Source: Parundibacterium terreum (GTDB taxonomy: Bacteria > Pseudomonadota > Gammaproteobacteria > Burkholderiales > Burkholderiaceae_D). Taken from it: a stretch of DNA of 64,000 nt. Location of the stretch: positions 935,941 to 999,940 of the forward strand of contig NZ_BMED01000001.1 in assembly GCF_014636315.1 (NCBI RefSeq), given 5' to 3'. The translations under genes and the position numbers were made by a program. Within the stretch, counting starts at the first letter, position 1; the number at the start of each line of letters is the position of its first letter. This document shows positions 24,596-33,287 of the stretch, piece by piece. The notes beneath the pieces were generated by a model that saw nothing but the letters and a program-made list of their open reading frames with translations, was not told the DNA's origin and made no database searches.

Positions 24596-25348
24596 ATGAC
24601 ACAAGCAACAGAAAAAGCAGACCACATCCTGATCGTGGACGATGACCGCGAAATCCGCGAACTGCTGGCCAGCTATCTGCGCAAGAACGGCATCCAAGCA
24701 TCCACCGCCGCCAATGGCCGCCAGATGCGCGCGGTGCTGGAAGAAGGCCCGGTTGACCTGATCGTGCTGGATCTGATGCTGCCCGGCGAAGACGGCCTGG
24801 TGCTGTGCCGTGAGCTGCGCGGGGGCAAATGGCGCGCCACGCCGATATTGATGCTGACCGCGCTGAACGAAGAAACCGAGCGCATCATCGGCCTGGAAAT
24901 GGGTGCGGACGATTATGTCTCCAAGCCCTTTTCCTCGCGCGAGCTGTTGGCACGCATACGCTCGGTACTGCGGCGCGCGCGCGCCTTGCCGCCCAACCTG
25001 CAGCCCACCGAAGTGGTGGAGATGCTGCACTTCGGCGACTGGCGGCTAGATACCACCGCACGCCACCTGCTGGACGCCAATGGCACCATGGTGGCGCTGA
25101 GCGGCGCGGAGTACCGGCTGCTGCGGGTGTTCCTGGATCACCCGCAACGCGTGCTGACCCGCGACCAATTGCTGAACCTGACGCAAGGGCGCGATGCCGA
25201 CCAGTTCGACCGCTCCATCGATCTGCTGGTCAGCCGCCTGCGCCAACGCCTGCTTGATGATGCGCGCGAGCCGCGCTACATCAAGACCCTGCGCAGCGAG
25301 GGATACATCTTTTCCTCCGCAGTAGAAAACCGCGAGTCCGGCGGATGA
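24596..25348 (+). CDS. OmpR-family response regulator
   Basis: A 250-residue two-component regulator. The receiver domain (1-125) has the acidic pair DDD (15-17), phospho-acceptor D59 (LIVLDLMLPGEDG), T in MLTAL and K in DYVSKPF. The C-terminal winged helix (about 150-245) ends RYIKTLRSEGYIFSS. It binds DNA as a tandem dimer when phosphorylated. The stop overlaps the start of the kinase gene (ATGA), so the pair is translated together. It could be the factor for the nearby regulatory blocks, which is inference. Confidence 0.95.
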   Translation: MTQATEKADHILIVDDDREIRELLASYLRKNGIQASTAANGRQMRAVLEEGPVDLIVLDLMLPGEDGLVLCRELRGGKWRATPILMLTALNEETERIIGLEMGADDYVSKPFSSRELLARIRSVLRRARALPPNLQPTEVVEMLHFGDWRLDTTARHLLDANGTMVALSGAEYRLLRVFLDHPQRVLTRDQLLNLTQGRDADQFDRSIDLLVSRLRQRLLDDAREPRYIKTLRSEGYIFSSAVENRESGG

Positions 25349-26718
25349 GCGCGGCCGATACGCTAGCCCCGCAACTGTCATCTGCGCAGCCAAGACGGCT
25401 GCCAAGCTCATGGTTGCCACGTACGCTGTTTGCGCGGCTGACACTGATCCTGTTTACCGGCCTGGCGCTGGCCTATGCGCTGTCTTTCACCGTCATCATC
25501 GTCGAGCGCGACAAAGCCACCACCTCGCTGATGCTGGGCTTCATGGAACAGGATGTGTCCAGCTCAGTGGCGCTGCTGGACCGGCTACCCGCCAGTGAAC
25601 GCGCGCTGTGGCTGCCGCGCCTGGAACGTCGCAGCTACGGCTTTGTACTGGGGCCCGGAGCAACTGGTGCAGCGCCAGACGAACGCCTGTCCAAACTGCT
25701 GGCTACCTCCATAGAACAATCGATAGGCACCCGCTACCAGCTCAGCGCGAATGCGGTACCCGGATTGACCGAGCACCTGCAGGTACACTTGAAACTGAGC
25801 GACGGCGAGCCGCTGACGATAGACCTGCGCCCCAGGATCATGCCGCTGTCACCGTGGCTGGTTCCGCTGCTGCTGCTGCAACTGGCGTTGCTGACTGCAT
25901 TTTCCTGGCTCTGCGTGCGGCTGGCAACACGGCCGCTGGAAGAACTGGCGACAGCAGCCGATGCACTAGGCCCTGATCTCAGCCCCAGCCGCCTGGCGGA
26001 AGACGGCCCCACCGAAGTCGCACGCGCGGCAAGCGCCTTCAATGCCATGCAGGACCGCATCGCCATCTATATGACCGAGCGTATGCAGATACTGGCGGCC
26101 ATCTCGCATGACCTGCAAACGCCGATCACCCGCATGCGCTTGCGTGCCGACCTGATGGACGACGATGAGCATCGCGGCACGCTGATGCGCAACCTGCAAG
26201 AAATGGAAGCCCTGGTGCGTGAAGGCGTGACCTATGCCCGCACCTTGCATGGCGCCGCCGAGCAACCGCTGCGGCTGGACCCGGATGCCCTGCTGAATAG
26301 CCTGATCTACGACTATATTGATGCAGACGCCGCCGTCACCATCAGCGGCAGCATAGGCAAGCCCCTGATGCTGCGTCCGGTGGCCCTGCGCCGTATCCTG
26401 ACCAACCTGATCGACAATGCGCTGAAATATGGCGGCAATGCCGATCTTGTCGTCAGCACCGCTGCAGACGGCTCCGTCATCCTGTCTGTACTGGACCAGG
26501 GGCCGGGCATACCCGCAGAAAAACTGGAAGCCGTATTCCAGCCGTTTTACCGGTTGGAAGCTTCGCGCAACCGCAATAGCGGTGGCACCGGCCTGGGCCT
26601 TGCCATCGCCCGCCAGTTGGCGCAAGCCATAGGCGGTACGCTGGAATTGCATAATCGTCCTGCCGGCGGCCTGGAGGCTCGTTTCACCCTGCCGGCCTCG
26701 CTGCAAGTATCGGAATAA
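25345..26718 (+). CDS. EnvZ-like sensor histidine kinase
   Basis: A 457-residue inner-membrane kinase. Two membrane helices (about 35-55 and 170-190) flank a periplasmic sensor of roughly 110 residues, then HAMP, the dimerisation/phosphotransfer motif with H255 (AAISHDLQTPITRMRLR) and the ATPase domain with N (LTNLIDNALKYGG), G1 (DQGPGIPAEKL), F (FQPFYRLE) and G2 (GGTGLGLAIA) boxes. It partners the overlapping OmpR-type regulator. The signal is unknown. Confidence 0.95.
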   Translation: MSAADTLAPQLSSAQPRRLPSSWLPRTLFARLTLILFTGLALAYALSFTVIIVERDKATTSLMLGFMEQDVSSSVALLDRLPASERALWLPRLERRSYGFVLGPGATGAAPDERLSKLLATSIEQSIGTRYQLSANAVPGLTEHLQVHLKLSDGEPLTIDLRPRIMPLSPWLVPLLLLQLALLTAFSWLCVRLATRPLEELATAADALGPDLSPSRLAEDGPTEVARAASAFNAMQDRIAIYMTERMQILAAISHDLQTPITRMRLRADLMDDDEHRGTLMRNLQEMEALVREGVTYARTLHGAAEQPLRLDPDALLNSLIYDYIDADAAVTISGSIGKPLMLRPVALRRILTNLIDNALKYGGNADLVVSTAADGSVILSVLDQGPGIPAEKLEAVFQPFYRLEASRNRNSGGTGLGLAIARQLAQAIGGTLELHNRPAGGLEARFTLPASLQVSE

Positions 26719-26738
26719 ATTTCCGGTTACAAGGCGAA

Positions 26739-26775
26739 GAAAAAGCGGAGCATCAAGCAGATGCCCCGCTTTTTT
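26739..26775 (+). terminator. Intrinsic terminator of the two-component operon
   Basis: AAAAAGCGGAGCAT and ATGCCCCGCTTTTTT pair around CAAGCAG with one mismatch, followed by T residues. It lies between the kinase gene and the convergent DUF4148 gene and may serve both. Confidence 0.85.
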
Positions 26776-26791
26776 AACTTCTGAGGCGGGC

Positions 26792-27202
26792 TTAGCGTGT
26801 CAGGTGCGGGTAATCATAGTCGGACACGAACAGAGATCCATCGGCGCGGGCGACTGCGATTTCACGCTTTACTTCTGCACGCGACTTGTGCTGGGCAACA
26901 GGATCAACGACAGTACGAGGATAGTCATAGGAAACATCCAGCGTTCCGGCCTTCCTTGCGCCGTCCAGCTCTGCCACTACTTCTGCCCTGGTCAAAGGGG
27001 AGCCGGTATTTTGCACCAGCGGGTATGCATAGTCAGGCACAGACAACAGGCCTTGAGCGCGCGCTTCGCGCAATTCTTCAATCACCTGCGCACGGGTTTT
27101 AGCACTTGCGCCATTGACATCGGCACTATTGGCGTCTTGTGCGAAAGTTGCGGCACTTGCGATAGCCAGAGCAGCTGCGATGATCAATTTGTTTGCATTC
27201 AT
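26792..27202 (-). CDS. DUF4148 family periplasmic protein
   Basis: A 136-residue exported protein: signal MNANKLIIAAALAIASAATFA then three imperfect repeats of the DUF4148 unit, each with (T/S)RA(E/Q)V..EL..AR..G.L..(D)Y.YP (TRAQVIEELREARAQGLLSV, LTRAEVVAELDGARKAGTLD, KSRAEVKREIAVARADGSLF). The family is common in Burkholderiales and of unknown function. GGAG lies 7 bases before the ATG. It is divergent from a 27.3-kb regulatory block. Confidence 0.92.
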   Translation of the reverse strand: MNANKLIIAAALAIASAATFAQDANSADVNGASAKTRAQVIEELREARAQGLLSVPDYAYPLVQNTGSPLTRAEVVAELDGARKAGTLDVSYDYPRTVVDPVAQHKSRAEVKREIAVARADGSLFVSDYDYPHLTR

Positions 27203-27288
27203 TTTTATTCTCCAAAATGTAAGTGAGTTGGTTCAATCCATAGACGGCTAGCTTGCCCGCCCTTCCTTGATTGATTTCGAGGCATCGT

Positions 27289-27400
27289 TGCTTCGATGAA
27301 CAGCATTAGACCGCGTGCGCGTATCGGTGCTGTGTCGTCATGTTTTCCAGATAAGGGGTTTTGTAGCGCGCCTCTGAGGCCAGATACAAAGGGCTACAAA
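27289..27400 (+). promoter_or_regulatory. Regulatory block copy 2 (112 bp, shared with 32550-32661)
   Basis: It begins with a 24-bp stretch (TGCTTCGATGAACAGCATTA then GACC, 27289-27312) found identically, inverted, at 32638-32661. After exactly 8 bases comes GTATCGGTGCTGTGTC (27321-27336), then TTGTAGC at 27361, AGATACA at 27382-27388 and CTACAAA at 27394. Both blocks are 112 bp long. It lies in the long gap between the DUF4148 gene and the gene at 27698. Confidence 0.55.
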
Positions 27401-27697
27401 TCCGTCGGTGAAATTTTGAAAATGGAGCGCAAACATAGGAAGAAATGCCTATGCCGCGTCAATAAAGTGAGCTCGAGAAAGTCCATGCACGCGGACAAGA
27501 TTTCGGCTTTTTGACAAAGTGGGCACTCAATAGTTAATTACGAAGGGAAGGAAGTTGGCGGACACCCTGATGAGGCAATCTCTTACACATAGGGGGCTGC
27601 ATCCGAGTTTATTTTTAGCCGGCATCCGCTAAGCTGGTATCACGGAGAAAAGGAGCACATACATAGAAGCGTACGGAAGCACATTTAGGAGTACATC
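27401..27697. other. Intergenic stretch with no clear gene
   Basis: A 30-codon frame MERKHRKKCLCRVNKVSSRK... (27422-27514) is present but unsupported. The rest appears non-coding. AGGAG before 27698 belongs to the next gene. Confidence 0.35.
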
Positions 27698-27919
27698 ATG
27701 GACGACGAAGTTATTGCCGGTGAAAAAATTTCTTTTAGAATCGGCGCAGTCAGGACACTGAGCAAGGAGTTTCGCGGAATCGTCTTCGAAAAGCGATTCG
27801 ATGATTTGCATACAGCAGAGATTGAACATCCCTGCCCTTCAGAGCTGATGTTTATTGAAGACGCCTTGCGCGAAGCGCGCCTACTTCGGAAAACCCTGAT
27901 CACGAAATTGATCACTTAG
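27698..27919 (+). CDS. Small hypothetical protein (73 aa)
   Basis: A soluble protein starting MDDEVIAGEKISFRIGAVRT. A good AGGAG at about 27685-27690 supports the start. The first half could be a small beta sheet and the second a helix (SELMFIEDALREARLLRKTL). Family not recognised. It stands alone, 147 bases ahead of the hemerythrin-like gene. Confidence 0.6.
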   Translation: MDDEVIAGEKISFRIGAVRTLSKEFRGIVFEKRFDDLHTAEIEHPCPSELMFIEDALREARLLRKTLITKLIT

Positions 27920-28066
27920 CTCCCTGTGTCGTATGTTCCCTCCGGCAATAACAGAGGGGCAGCATCCTACATCCCCGCTTGACCGGTTCCGATATGGCCG
28001 CAATCGCCGCTCATTTATGATGCTCCACATAGGCTACAGAATCAGCCACCGCCATTGGAGAAAACC

Positions 28067-28570
28067 ATGCCCACCGTACTCAGCACGAATGCCATCGCCA
28101 CCCTGGAAGCGGATCACCGTGAAGCCGAAGCACTCTTCAAAAAATACGAAAAACTCAGGAACAGTAATAGATCTACAGAAAAATACGGGATTGCGAACCA
28201 GGTATGCGCGGCCTTGCTGGCGCATATGGAGATGGAAGAAAAGTTGTTTTATCCCGCAGCACGCACGGCAACCGGTCTGGACGACAAGCTCAACGAGGCC
28301 CAGATAGAGCATGCTGCAGCCAGGGATTTGATCACACAAATAGGAAAACTTCATGCTAACGATCCTCTATTTGACGCCAAGGTGAAGGTATTGAGTGAAC
28401 AGATGCAGCATCATATCAACGAAGAGGAACACACTCTTTTCCCTCTGGTGCGCAGCTCCTCTCTTGACCTGGAACAACTCGGCGCCAGCATGCAGCAGGA
28501 GAGGGAAAATTTGCAGGCATCCGTCGCACGGAATATTCATGCTGAGCACGTTTGCCGCGCAGCGGGCTGA
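28067..28570 (+). CDS. Hemerythrin HHE domain protein
   Basis: A 167-residue four-helix protein with the diiron-type ligand pattern: EADHREAEALFKKYE, AHMEMEEKLFYPAAR, EAQIEHAAARDLI and QHHINEEEHTLFPLV. HHE proteins bind a diiron centre and sense or store oxygen or nitric oxide, or assist iron-sulfur repair; which applies here is unknown. ATG 28067 (MPTVLSTNAI) has GGAG six bases upstream, better than the TTG at 28055. Confidence 0.93.
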   Translation: MPTVLSTNAIATLEADHREAEALFKKYEKLRNSNRSTEKYGIANQVCAALLAHMEMEEKLFYPAARTATGLDDKLNEAQIEHAAARDLITQIGKLHANDPLFDAKVKVLSEQMQHHINEEEHTLFPLVRSSSLDLEQLGASMQQERENLQASVARNIHAEHVCRAAG

Positions 28571-28691
28571 CTTAAGTGAGTCAGCGCACAGAACGCGATC
28601 CCGCTATCCGTCAAAGTAGTCTCTGCATAAGAATTAAGAACCGCGTCAAGAACTGCGCAAAAAATCCCAAAAACATTTAAGGAGAATCCTG

Positions 28692-28940
28692 ATGAAACAT
28701 ACGCCCCTGATTTTGATCATTTCCGCCGGTCTGGCCCTTGCCGCTTGCGAGCGCCCTGCACCAACCCCTCCCCCTATCGTCGTGACGCCACCTGTCCAGC
28801 AAGTTCCCGTTCCTGTGCCGGTACCGGGTCCTGCCGGAGCGCCTGGTCCTTCCGGCCCTGCTGGTGCACCTGGCGCCCCAGGTCCGACAGGTGCACCAGC
28901 ATCGTCGGCGGAGGCTACTCCCGCAAGTTCAGGGCAATAA
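28692..28940 (+). CDS. Small collagen-like lipoprotein
   Basis: An 82-residue lipoprotein: signal MKHTPLILIISAGLALAAC with lipobox LAAC, then a Pro-rich linker (PTPPPIVVTPPVQQVPVPVP) and Gly-Pro-x repeats (GPAGAPGPSGPAGAPGAPGP) before a short Ser/Ala tail. Short collagen-like segments of this kind can form trimeric stalks. AAGGAG precedes the ATG. Role unknown; it lies between the hemerythrin and the hybrid-kinase genes. Confidence 0.8.
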   Translation: MKHTPLILIISAGLALAACERPAPTPPPIVVTPPVQQVPVPVPVPGPAGAPGPSGPAGAPGAPGPTGAPASSAEATPASSGQ

Positions 28941-29248
28941 CGCGCCTTAAGTAAAATCCGAACGGCCCGGCGCTGTGGCAAAGCCAGTCATGGCAACGTC
29001 GCCCAAGGATTTGAGTGCGGAAGGGTGAATGTCTGATGTGGTCCTGTTATGTTCTCTGGCAACTTGAGAACAGTCCCAGATCAAGATGTGAGTTGCCCTT
29101 GCAGTGCAGCAAGCGTTTTGCGCAAGGTTCCGTTTCTCGGCACGCTGCTTGCTGTACAATTTCCGGAGTGTAGATATAGCCGGTAGTAATCAGCGGCGAA
29201 TCAAAGCGACCTGGATTGCAGCGCTTAGCTTAGAGAATTGGAATAACA
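28941..29248. other. Intergenic stretch upstream of the hybrid kinase
   Basis: About 300 bases with no credible gene on either strand. It should contain the promoter of the hybrid-kinase gene. No inverted repeat longer than a few bases was noticed. Confidence 0.35.
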
Positions 29249-31612
29249 ATGCCGAATCAAGACAAGTCAGATCTTGAAACAATCAACGAGCTACAGCGTT
29301 TTCAGATCCTGGTCGCGTCGATTAGCGATTATGCGATCTATATGCTCGACATAAATGGCAAGGTGATCAGCTGGAATCCCGGCGCCCACCGTTCCAAGGG
29401 CTACACCGCCGAAGAAATCATCGGCAAAAATTTCTCTACCTTCTATACTCCCGAAGATCAGGCAGCCGGCGCGCCGGCGCGTGCGCTATCAACCGCAGCG
29501 GCCCAAGGACGCTTTGAGACCGAGGGCTGGCGCGTACGGAAAGACGGAACGCGCTTTTGGGCCAGCGTGATCATCGACCCCATCCTGGAAGGCGGAAAAC
29601 TCCTCGGTTTTGCCAAGATCACCCGCGACATCACAGAACGCAAAGCCGCAGAAGAAGCCCTGCGCCAAAGCGAGCAGCAGTTCCGGTTGCTGGTACAGGG
29701 CGTCACCGATTATGCGATCTATATGCTGGATACCGAAGGCAACGTCAGCAACTGGAATCCCGGAGCGCAAAGGATCAAGGGGTATACGCAGGATGAGATC
29801 GTGGGCAGCCACTTTTCCCGCTTCTATACCGAGGAAGACAGGGAGAGCGGATTGCCTCAGCGTGCACTGAAGACCGCCGCGACCGAGGGAAAGTTTGAGC
29901 AGGAAGGCTGGCGGGTAAGAAAGGACGGCACCGTTTTCCAGGCGCACGTTGTCATCGACCCCATTTACGATGCTACCGGCATCCTGGTCGGCTACGCCAA
30001 GATCACCCGTGACATTACCGAGAAACAGCAAGCCCAGGCCGCATTGAAGCGCACCGAGCAGGCTCTGCAGCATTCTCAAAAAATGGAAACCATAGGCAAG
30101 CTGACTGGCGGCGTTGCCCATGATTTCAACAATTTGCTACAGATTATTTCGGGCAATCTGCAGCTGCTGTCATTGGAGATCAACCATCCTGAGCGGGCAA
30201 AGCGGCGCATTGCCAATGCGCTGGAAGGGGTAAAGCGCGGCGCCAAACTGGCCAGCTACCTGCTGGCCTTTGGCCGCAGGCAGGCACTCGACCCCAAGGT
30301 CGTCAATATCGGAAATTTTGTCGATGCGATGGAAGACATGCTGCAACGCAGCCTTGGCGAGGAAATCGATGTCAAGACCATCGTCGCAAAAAATCTGTGG
30401 AACACGCTGGTGGATGTGGCCCAACTTGAAAACGCTCTGCTTAACCTGGCAGTCAATGCGCGCGACGCGATGGATGGCGTGGGTAGTTTGACGATAGAAA
30501 TGGAAAATGTCGTCTTTGATGAACACTATGCAGCGCTTAATTCCGACGTGCAGGCGGGAGAGTATGTGATGCTGGCCGTGACCGACACCGGAACCGGTAT
30601 GCCTGAAGAAATTCTGACCCAGGTATTTGAACCGTTTTTTTCGACGAAACCGGAGGGCAAAGGCACCGGCCTTGGTTTGTCCATGGTGTATGGCTTCGTC
30701 AAGCAATCCGGTGGGCATGTCAATATCTATAGCGAACCGGGAGATGGAACCACCATTAAACTGTACTTGCCGCGCTCCCTAGAGGCGCAGACGGAACTCT
30801 CGTCCCCTGCGCCGCAGGAGGTTGTCGGCGGCACGGAGACCATCCTGGTCGCAGAGGACGACGAACAGCTGTGCGCCTCGGTCGTGGAAACGCTCTCGGG
30901 CCTCGGCTACCACGTCCTCAAGGCGGGGGACGCTGCCAGCGCAATGACGGTGATTGAGAGCGGCGTCAAAATCGATCTGTTATTTACCGATGTGGTCATG
31001 CCGGGCCAGTTGCGCAGCCCTGATCTGGTAAGACAGGCACGCGCACTCATTCCGGGCCTGGCGGTATTGTTTACGTCGGGATATACGCAAAACGCGATCG
31101 TGCATGGAGGCAGGCTGGATGCGGGAGTGGAATTGCTCAGCAAGCCATATACCCGCGAAGACCTGGCAAAAAAAATCCGGCATGTCATTGCCAATCAAAA
31201 ACAGCGTGACCAGATCAGACTGGTAGCGACCGATACACACGGCATCGTATCGGTGCCGCCGGAGGCAAGACTAAGTATCTTGCTGGCTGAAAATGACGAC
31301 CATATCCGCAGCAACACCGCAGACCTGCTGCGCGCGCTTGGGCACCGTGTGGAGGAAGTGGAAAATGCTACGTCCGCAATCGAGCATCTGCACAAGGGTA
31401 ATATTGACGTGCTGATTACCGATGTTGAGCTGGTCGGCATGAGTGGAGATGTGCTGGCAAGGCAGGCCCGCGACATCGTGCCGGCTGTCGGTATTGTTTT
31501 CGCGACCGGAAGACCTCTGCCGCCACCATTTGAAGGATCCGTCCTGCTGCGCAAGCCCTATACCGCAGAAGGCCTCAAAAGCAGCCTGAAACAATTCGAG
31601 CCCTTAAGCTAG
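29249..31612 (+). CDS. PAS-PAS hybrid sensor histidine kinase with two receiver domains
   Basis: A 787-residue soluble kinase. Two PAS/PAC domains (about 15-135 and 145-265) are close copies of each other, each with YAIYMLD and SxWNPGAxR.KGYT. These are followed by HisKA with H291 (TGGVAHDFNNLLQIIS), the HATPase (NLAVNARDAMDG, GTGMPEEIL, KGTGLGLSMVYGF), receiver 1 with D581 (LLFTDVVMPG) and receiver 2 with D725 (VLITDVELVG). There is no membrane helix, so it senses a cytoplasmic cue. No partner regulator is adjacent. Confidence 0.95.
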   Translation: MPNQDKSDLETINELQRFQILVASISDYAIYMLDINGKVISWNPGAHRSKGYTAEEIIGKNFSTFYTPEDQAAGAPARALSTAAAQGRFETEGWRVRKDGTRFWASVIIDPILEGGKLLGFAKITRDITERKAAEEALRQSEQQFRLLVQGVTDYAIYMLDTEGNVSNWNPGAQRIKGYTQDEIVGSHFSRFYTEEDRESGLPQRALKTAATEGKFEQEGWRVRKDGTVFQAHVVIDPIYDATGILVGYAKITRDITEKQQAQAALKRTEQALQHSQKMETIGKLTGGVAHDFNNLLQIISGNLQLLSLEINHPERAKRRIANALEGVKRGAKLASYLLAFGRRQALDPKVVNIGNFVDAMEDMLQRSLGEEIDVKTIVAKNLWNTLVDVAQLENALLNLAVNARDAMDGVGSLTIEMENVVFDEHYAALNSDVQAGEYVMLAVTDTGTGMPEEILTQVFEPFFSTKPEGKGTGLGLSMVYGFVKQSGGHVNIYSEPGDGTTIKLYLPRSLEAQTELSSPAPQEVVGGTETILVAEDDEQLCASVVETLSGLGYHVLKAGDAASAMTVIESGVKIDLLFTDVVMPGQLRSPDLVRQARALIPGLAVLFTSGYTQNAIVHGGRLDAGVELLSKPYTREDLAKKIRHVIANQKQRDQIRLVATDTHGIVSVPPEARLSILLAENDDHIRSNTADLLRALGHRVEEVENATSAIEHLHKGNIDVLITDVELVGMSGDVLARQARDIVPAVGIVFATGRPLPPPFEGSVLLRKPYTAEGLKSSLKQFEPLS

Positions 31613-31708
31613 AACTCATTTCATAAGCTGGGGTGAAAGGCGCTCCAGTCAGGTGCAAACAGCGCTGCCTCCGGCAACAGTCCGTCTGCACCTGCTGATG
31701 GCACAGCC

Positions 31709-32416
31709 TCAGGCTCTTGGCTCACCCAGATAGATGCCGCGGTCTGCGCCAAGGCCTGCCTTCACGTGTTGAGCAGTGCCATCTGCCAGTACTTCATCCT
31801 TGCCGGCTTCGACAGCTGCAAAAACGGTATCGGCTACATCGACAGGAGACGCTTTGGGGGCATCAATGCCTTCTGTCATGCCGGTTTCCATATAGCCGAC
31901 ATGTACGCCGACGACCTGCGTCTTTTGTCCCGCCAGCTCACCGCGCAGGCCGTTTGTTACCGACCACGCCGCGGCCTTTGTGACGCTGTAGGTCGCATGC
32001 TTGGCCATGTTCACCCAGCTCAGTGCGGACAAGATATTCACGATCGCACCGCCGCCGTTTTTGGCCAGCGTGGGAGCAAAAGCCCGGCTCAGCGCCAACA
32101 GCCCAAACACATTCACCTCCATTTCACTGCGCAGGGACGCTGCAGCATCGTCGCTCATCAGCGCGGTGCTGGTGTCGATGCCGGCGTTATTGATGACAAT
32201 GTTAACGTCAGGGCAAGACTGCAGAGCAGCGACAATATCCGCTCCCTTGGTCACGTCCAGCTTGAGCGGGTGCACACCTGCTACATCAACTGTGGCAGGG
32301 TCGCGCGCCGCCGCGTAGACCTTGCCCGCTCCAGCCTTCAGCGCAGCTTGGGCCAGTGCCAGTCCCAGGCCGCGATTAGCGCCTGTAATAAGGATGACGG
32401 AATTTTTAATGATCAT
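31709..32416 (-). CDS. SDR family oxidoreductase
   Basis: A 235-residue classical SDR: cofactor motif TGANRGLG (residues 11-18), LDV (acidic residue after the third strand), NNAG (76-79 region), catalytic S in ILSALS and Y-K in YSVTK. AAGGAGC lies just before the ATG. The substrate is unknown. A regulatory block lies about 150 bases upstream (32550-32661) and points toward this gene when read on the minus strand; the peroxide-resistance gene ohr diverges on the other side. Confidence 0.93.
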   Translation of the reverse strand: MIIKNSVILITGANRGLGLALAQAALKAGAGKVYAAARDPATVDVAGVHPLKLDVTKGADIVAALQSCPDVNIVINNAGIDTSTALMSDDAAASLRSEMEVNVFGLLALSRAFAPTLAKNGGGAIVNILSALSWVNMAKHATYSVTKAAAWSVTNGLRGELAGQKTQVVGVHVGYMETGMTEGIDAPKASPVDVADTVFAAVEAGKDEVLADGTAQHVKAGLGADRGIYLGEPRA

Positions 32417-32549
32417 GTGAAGCTCCTTGGGTAAGGCGACGTTACGCCTTTGGTTTTAAGCTTTGCGTAAGCATGCGCGCCGGCTCAAAAAGCAATAAAT
32501 TGTCGGCGCAGCATGTATTTATCCTCGGCACAGGTGAACTTTGCATCCC

Positions 32550-32661
32550 CGCTTGTATTTCAATGTATCTGCCCCCCGTGCAGATACAATACTCCTTCCC
32601 TGGGTAATGTGCAGACACAGCGCCGATACATGCGAGAGGTCTAATGCTGTTCATCGAAGCA
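32550..32661 (-). promoter_or_regulatory. Regulatory block copy 3 (112 bp, shared with 27289-27400)
   Basis: Read on the minus strand: the identical 24-bp stretch (32661-32638), 8 bases, GTATCGGCGCTGTGTC, then 40 bases after the first GTATC the perfect palindrome TGTATCTGC...GCAGATACA (32588-32564) and a third half-site ATACAAG. Same length and spacing as the 27.3-kb copy. Divergent gap between the SDR and ohr genes. Confidence 0.6.
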
Positions 32662-32693
32662 CTACCGCCTCGACCAACATCCAGGAGAACATC

Positions 32694-33110
32694 ATGACAC
32701 AAGCTCAAAAAGTACTGTACACAGGTAAAACCCACACCACCGGCGGCCGCGATGGCACATCCCGCAGCACGGATGGCCGTCTGGACATCAAACTATCATC
32801 TCCAGGCACTTCCGGCGCAGGCACCAATCCGGAGCAATTGTTCGCCGCAGGCTGGTCTGCATGCTTCATCGGCGCGATAGGCATTGCAGCAGGCACAATG
32901 AAGGTCGCGCTTCCGGCTGACCTGGCAGTAGATGCCGAGGTGGATCTGGTGAATGCAGAAGGAGCTTACTTCCTGCAAGCCCGTTTGAACGTTAGCCTGC
33001 CGGGCATAGACCGTGAAGTGGCCCGTGCACTGGTCGATACCGCGCACCAGACCTGCCCTTACTCCAAGCTCACGCGCAACAATATCAACGTTGAGATCAA
33101 TCTGGTCTGA
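32694..33110 (+). CDS. ohr: Organic hydroperoxide resistance protein (Ohr/OsmC family)
   Basis: A 138-residue thiol peroxidase that reduces organic hydroperoxides with lipoyl or thiol reductants. The Ohr pattern is full: TGGRDGTSRSTDGRLDIKLS, GTNPEQLFAAGWSACF with peroxidatic C57, LPGIDREVARALVDTAHQTC with C121 and PYSKLTRNNINVEI. R19 is in place. ATG 32694 has AGGAG upstream. No OhrR-type regulator is adjacent; the 32.6-kb regulatory block may control it. Confidence 0.94.
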   Translation: MTQAQKVLYTGKTHTTGGRDGTSRSTDGRLDIKLSSPGTSGAGTNPEQLFAAGWSACFIGAIGIAAGTMKVALPADLAVDAEVDLVNAEGAYFLQARLNVSLPGIDREVARALVDTAHQTCPYSKLTRNNINVEINLV

Positions 33111-33132
33111 AGTTTTTAAACGCTTGCATAGT

Positions 33133-33165
33133 AATGGCCTGACCGGCGACGGCAGGCCATTTTTT
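33133..33165 (+). terminator. Intrinsic terminator of ohr
   Basis: AATGGCCTG and CAGGCCATT form a 9-bp stem around ACCGGCGACGG, followed by a T-run. It starts 22 bases after the ohr stop. Confidence 0.88.
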
Positions 33166-33287
33166 ATGTGCCAACGATGCGCCCATACGAGTATTTACCT
33201 ATAGGAGGACAGATGTATTTACTTTAACTACACGTGCGCAATTATCATCATTCACGCTCATCGTCAAAAAAATAAATAGCTAGATTA

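Noticed and set aside
27296-27514. Open frame starting MNSIRPRARIGAVSS
   Set aside because: The same text appears opposite the SDR/ohr gap because both places share the 112-bp regulatory block. It reflects a DNA repeat, not a gene.
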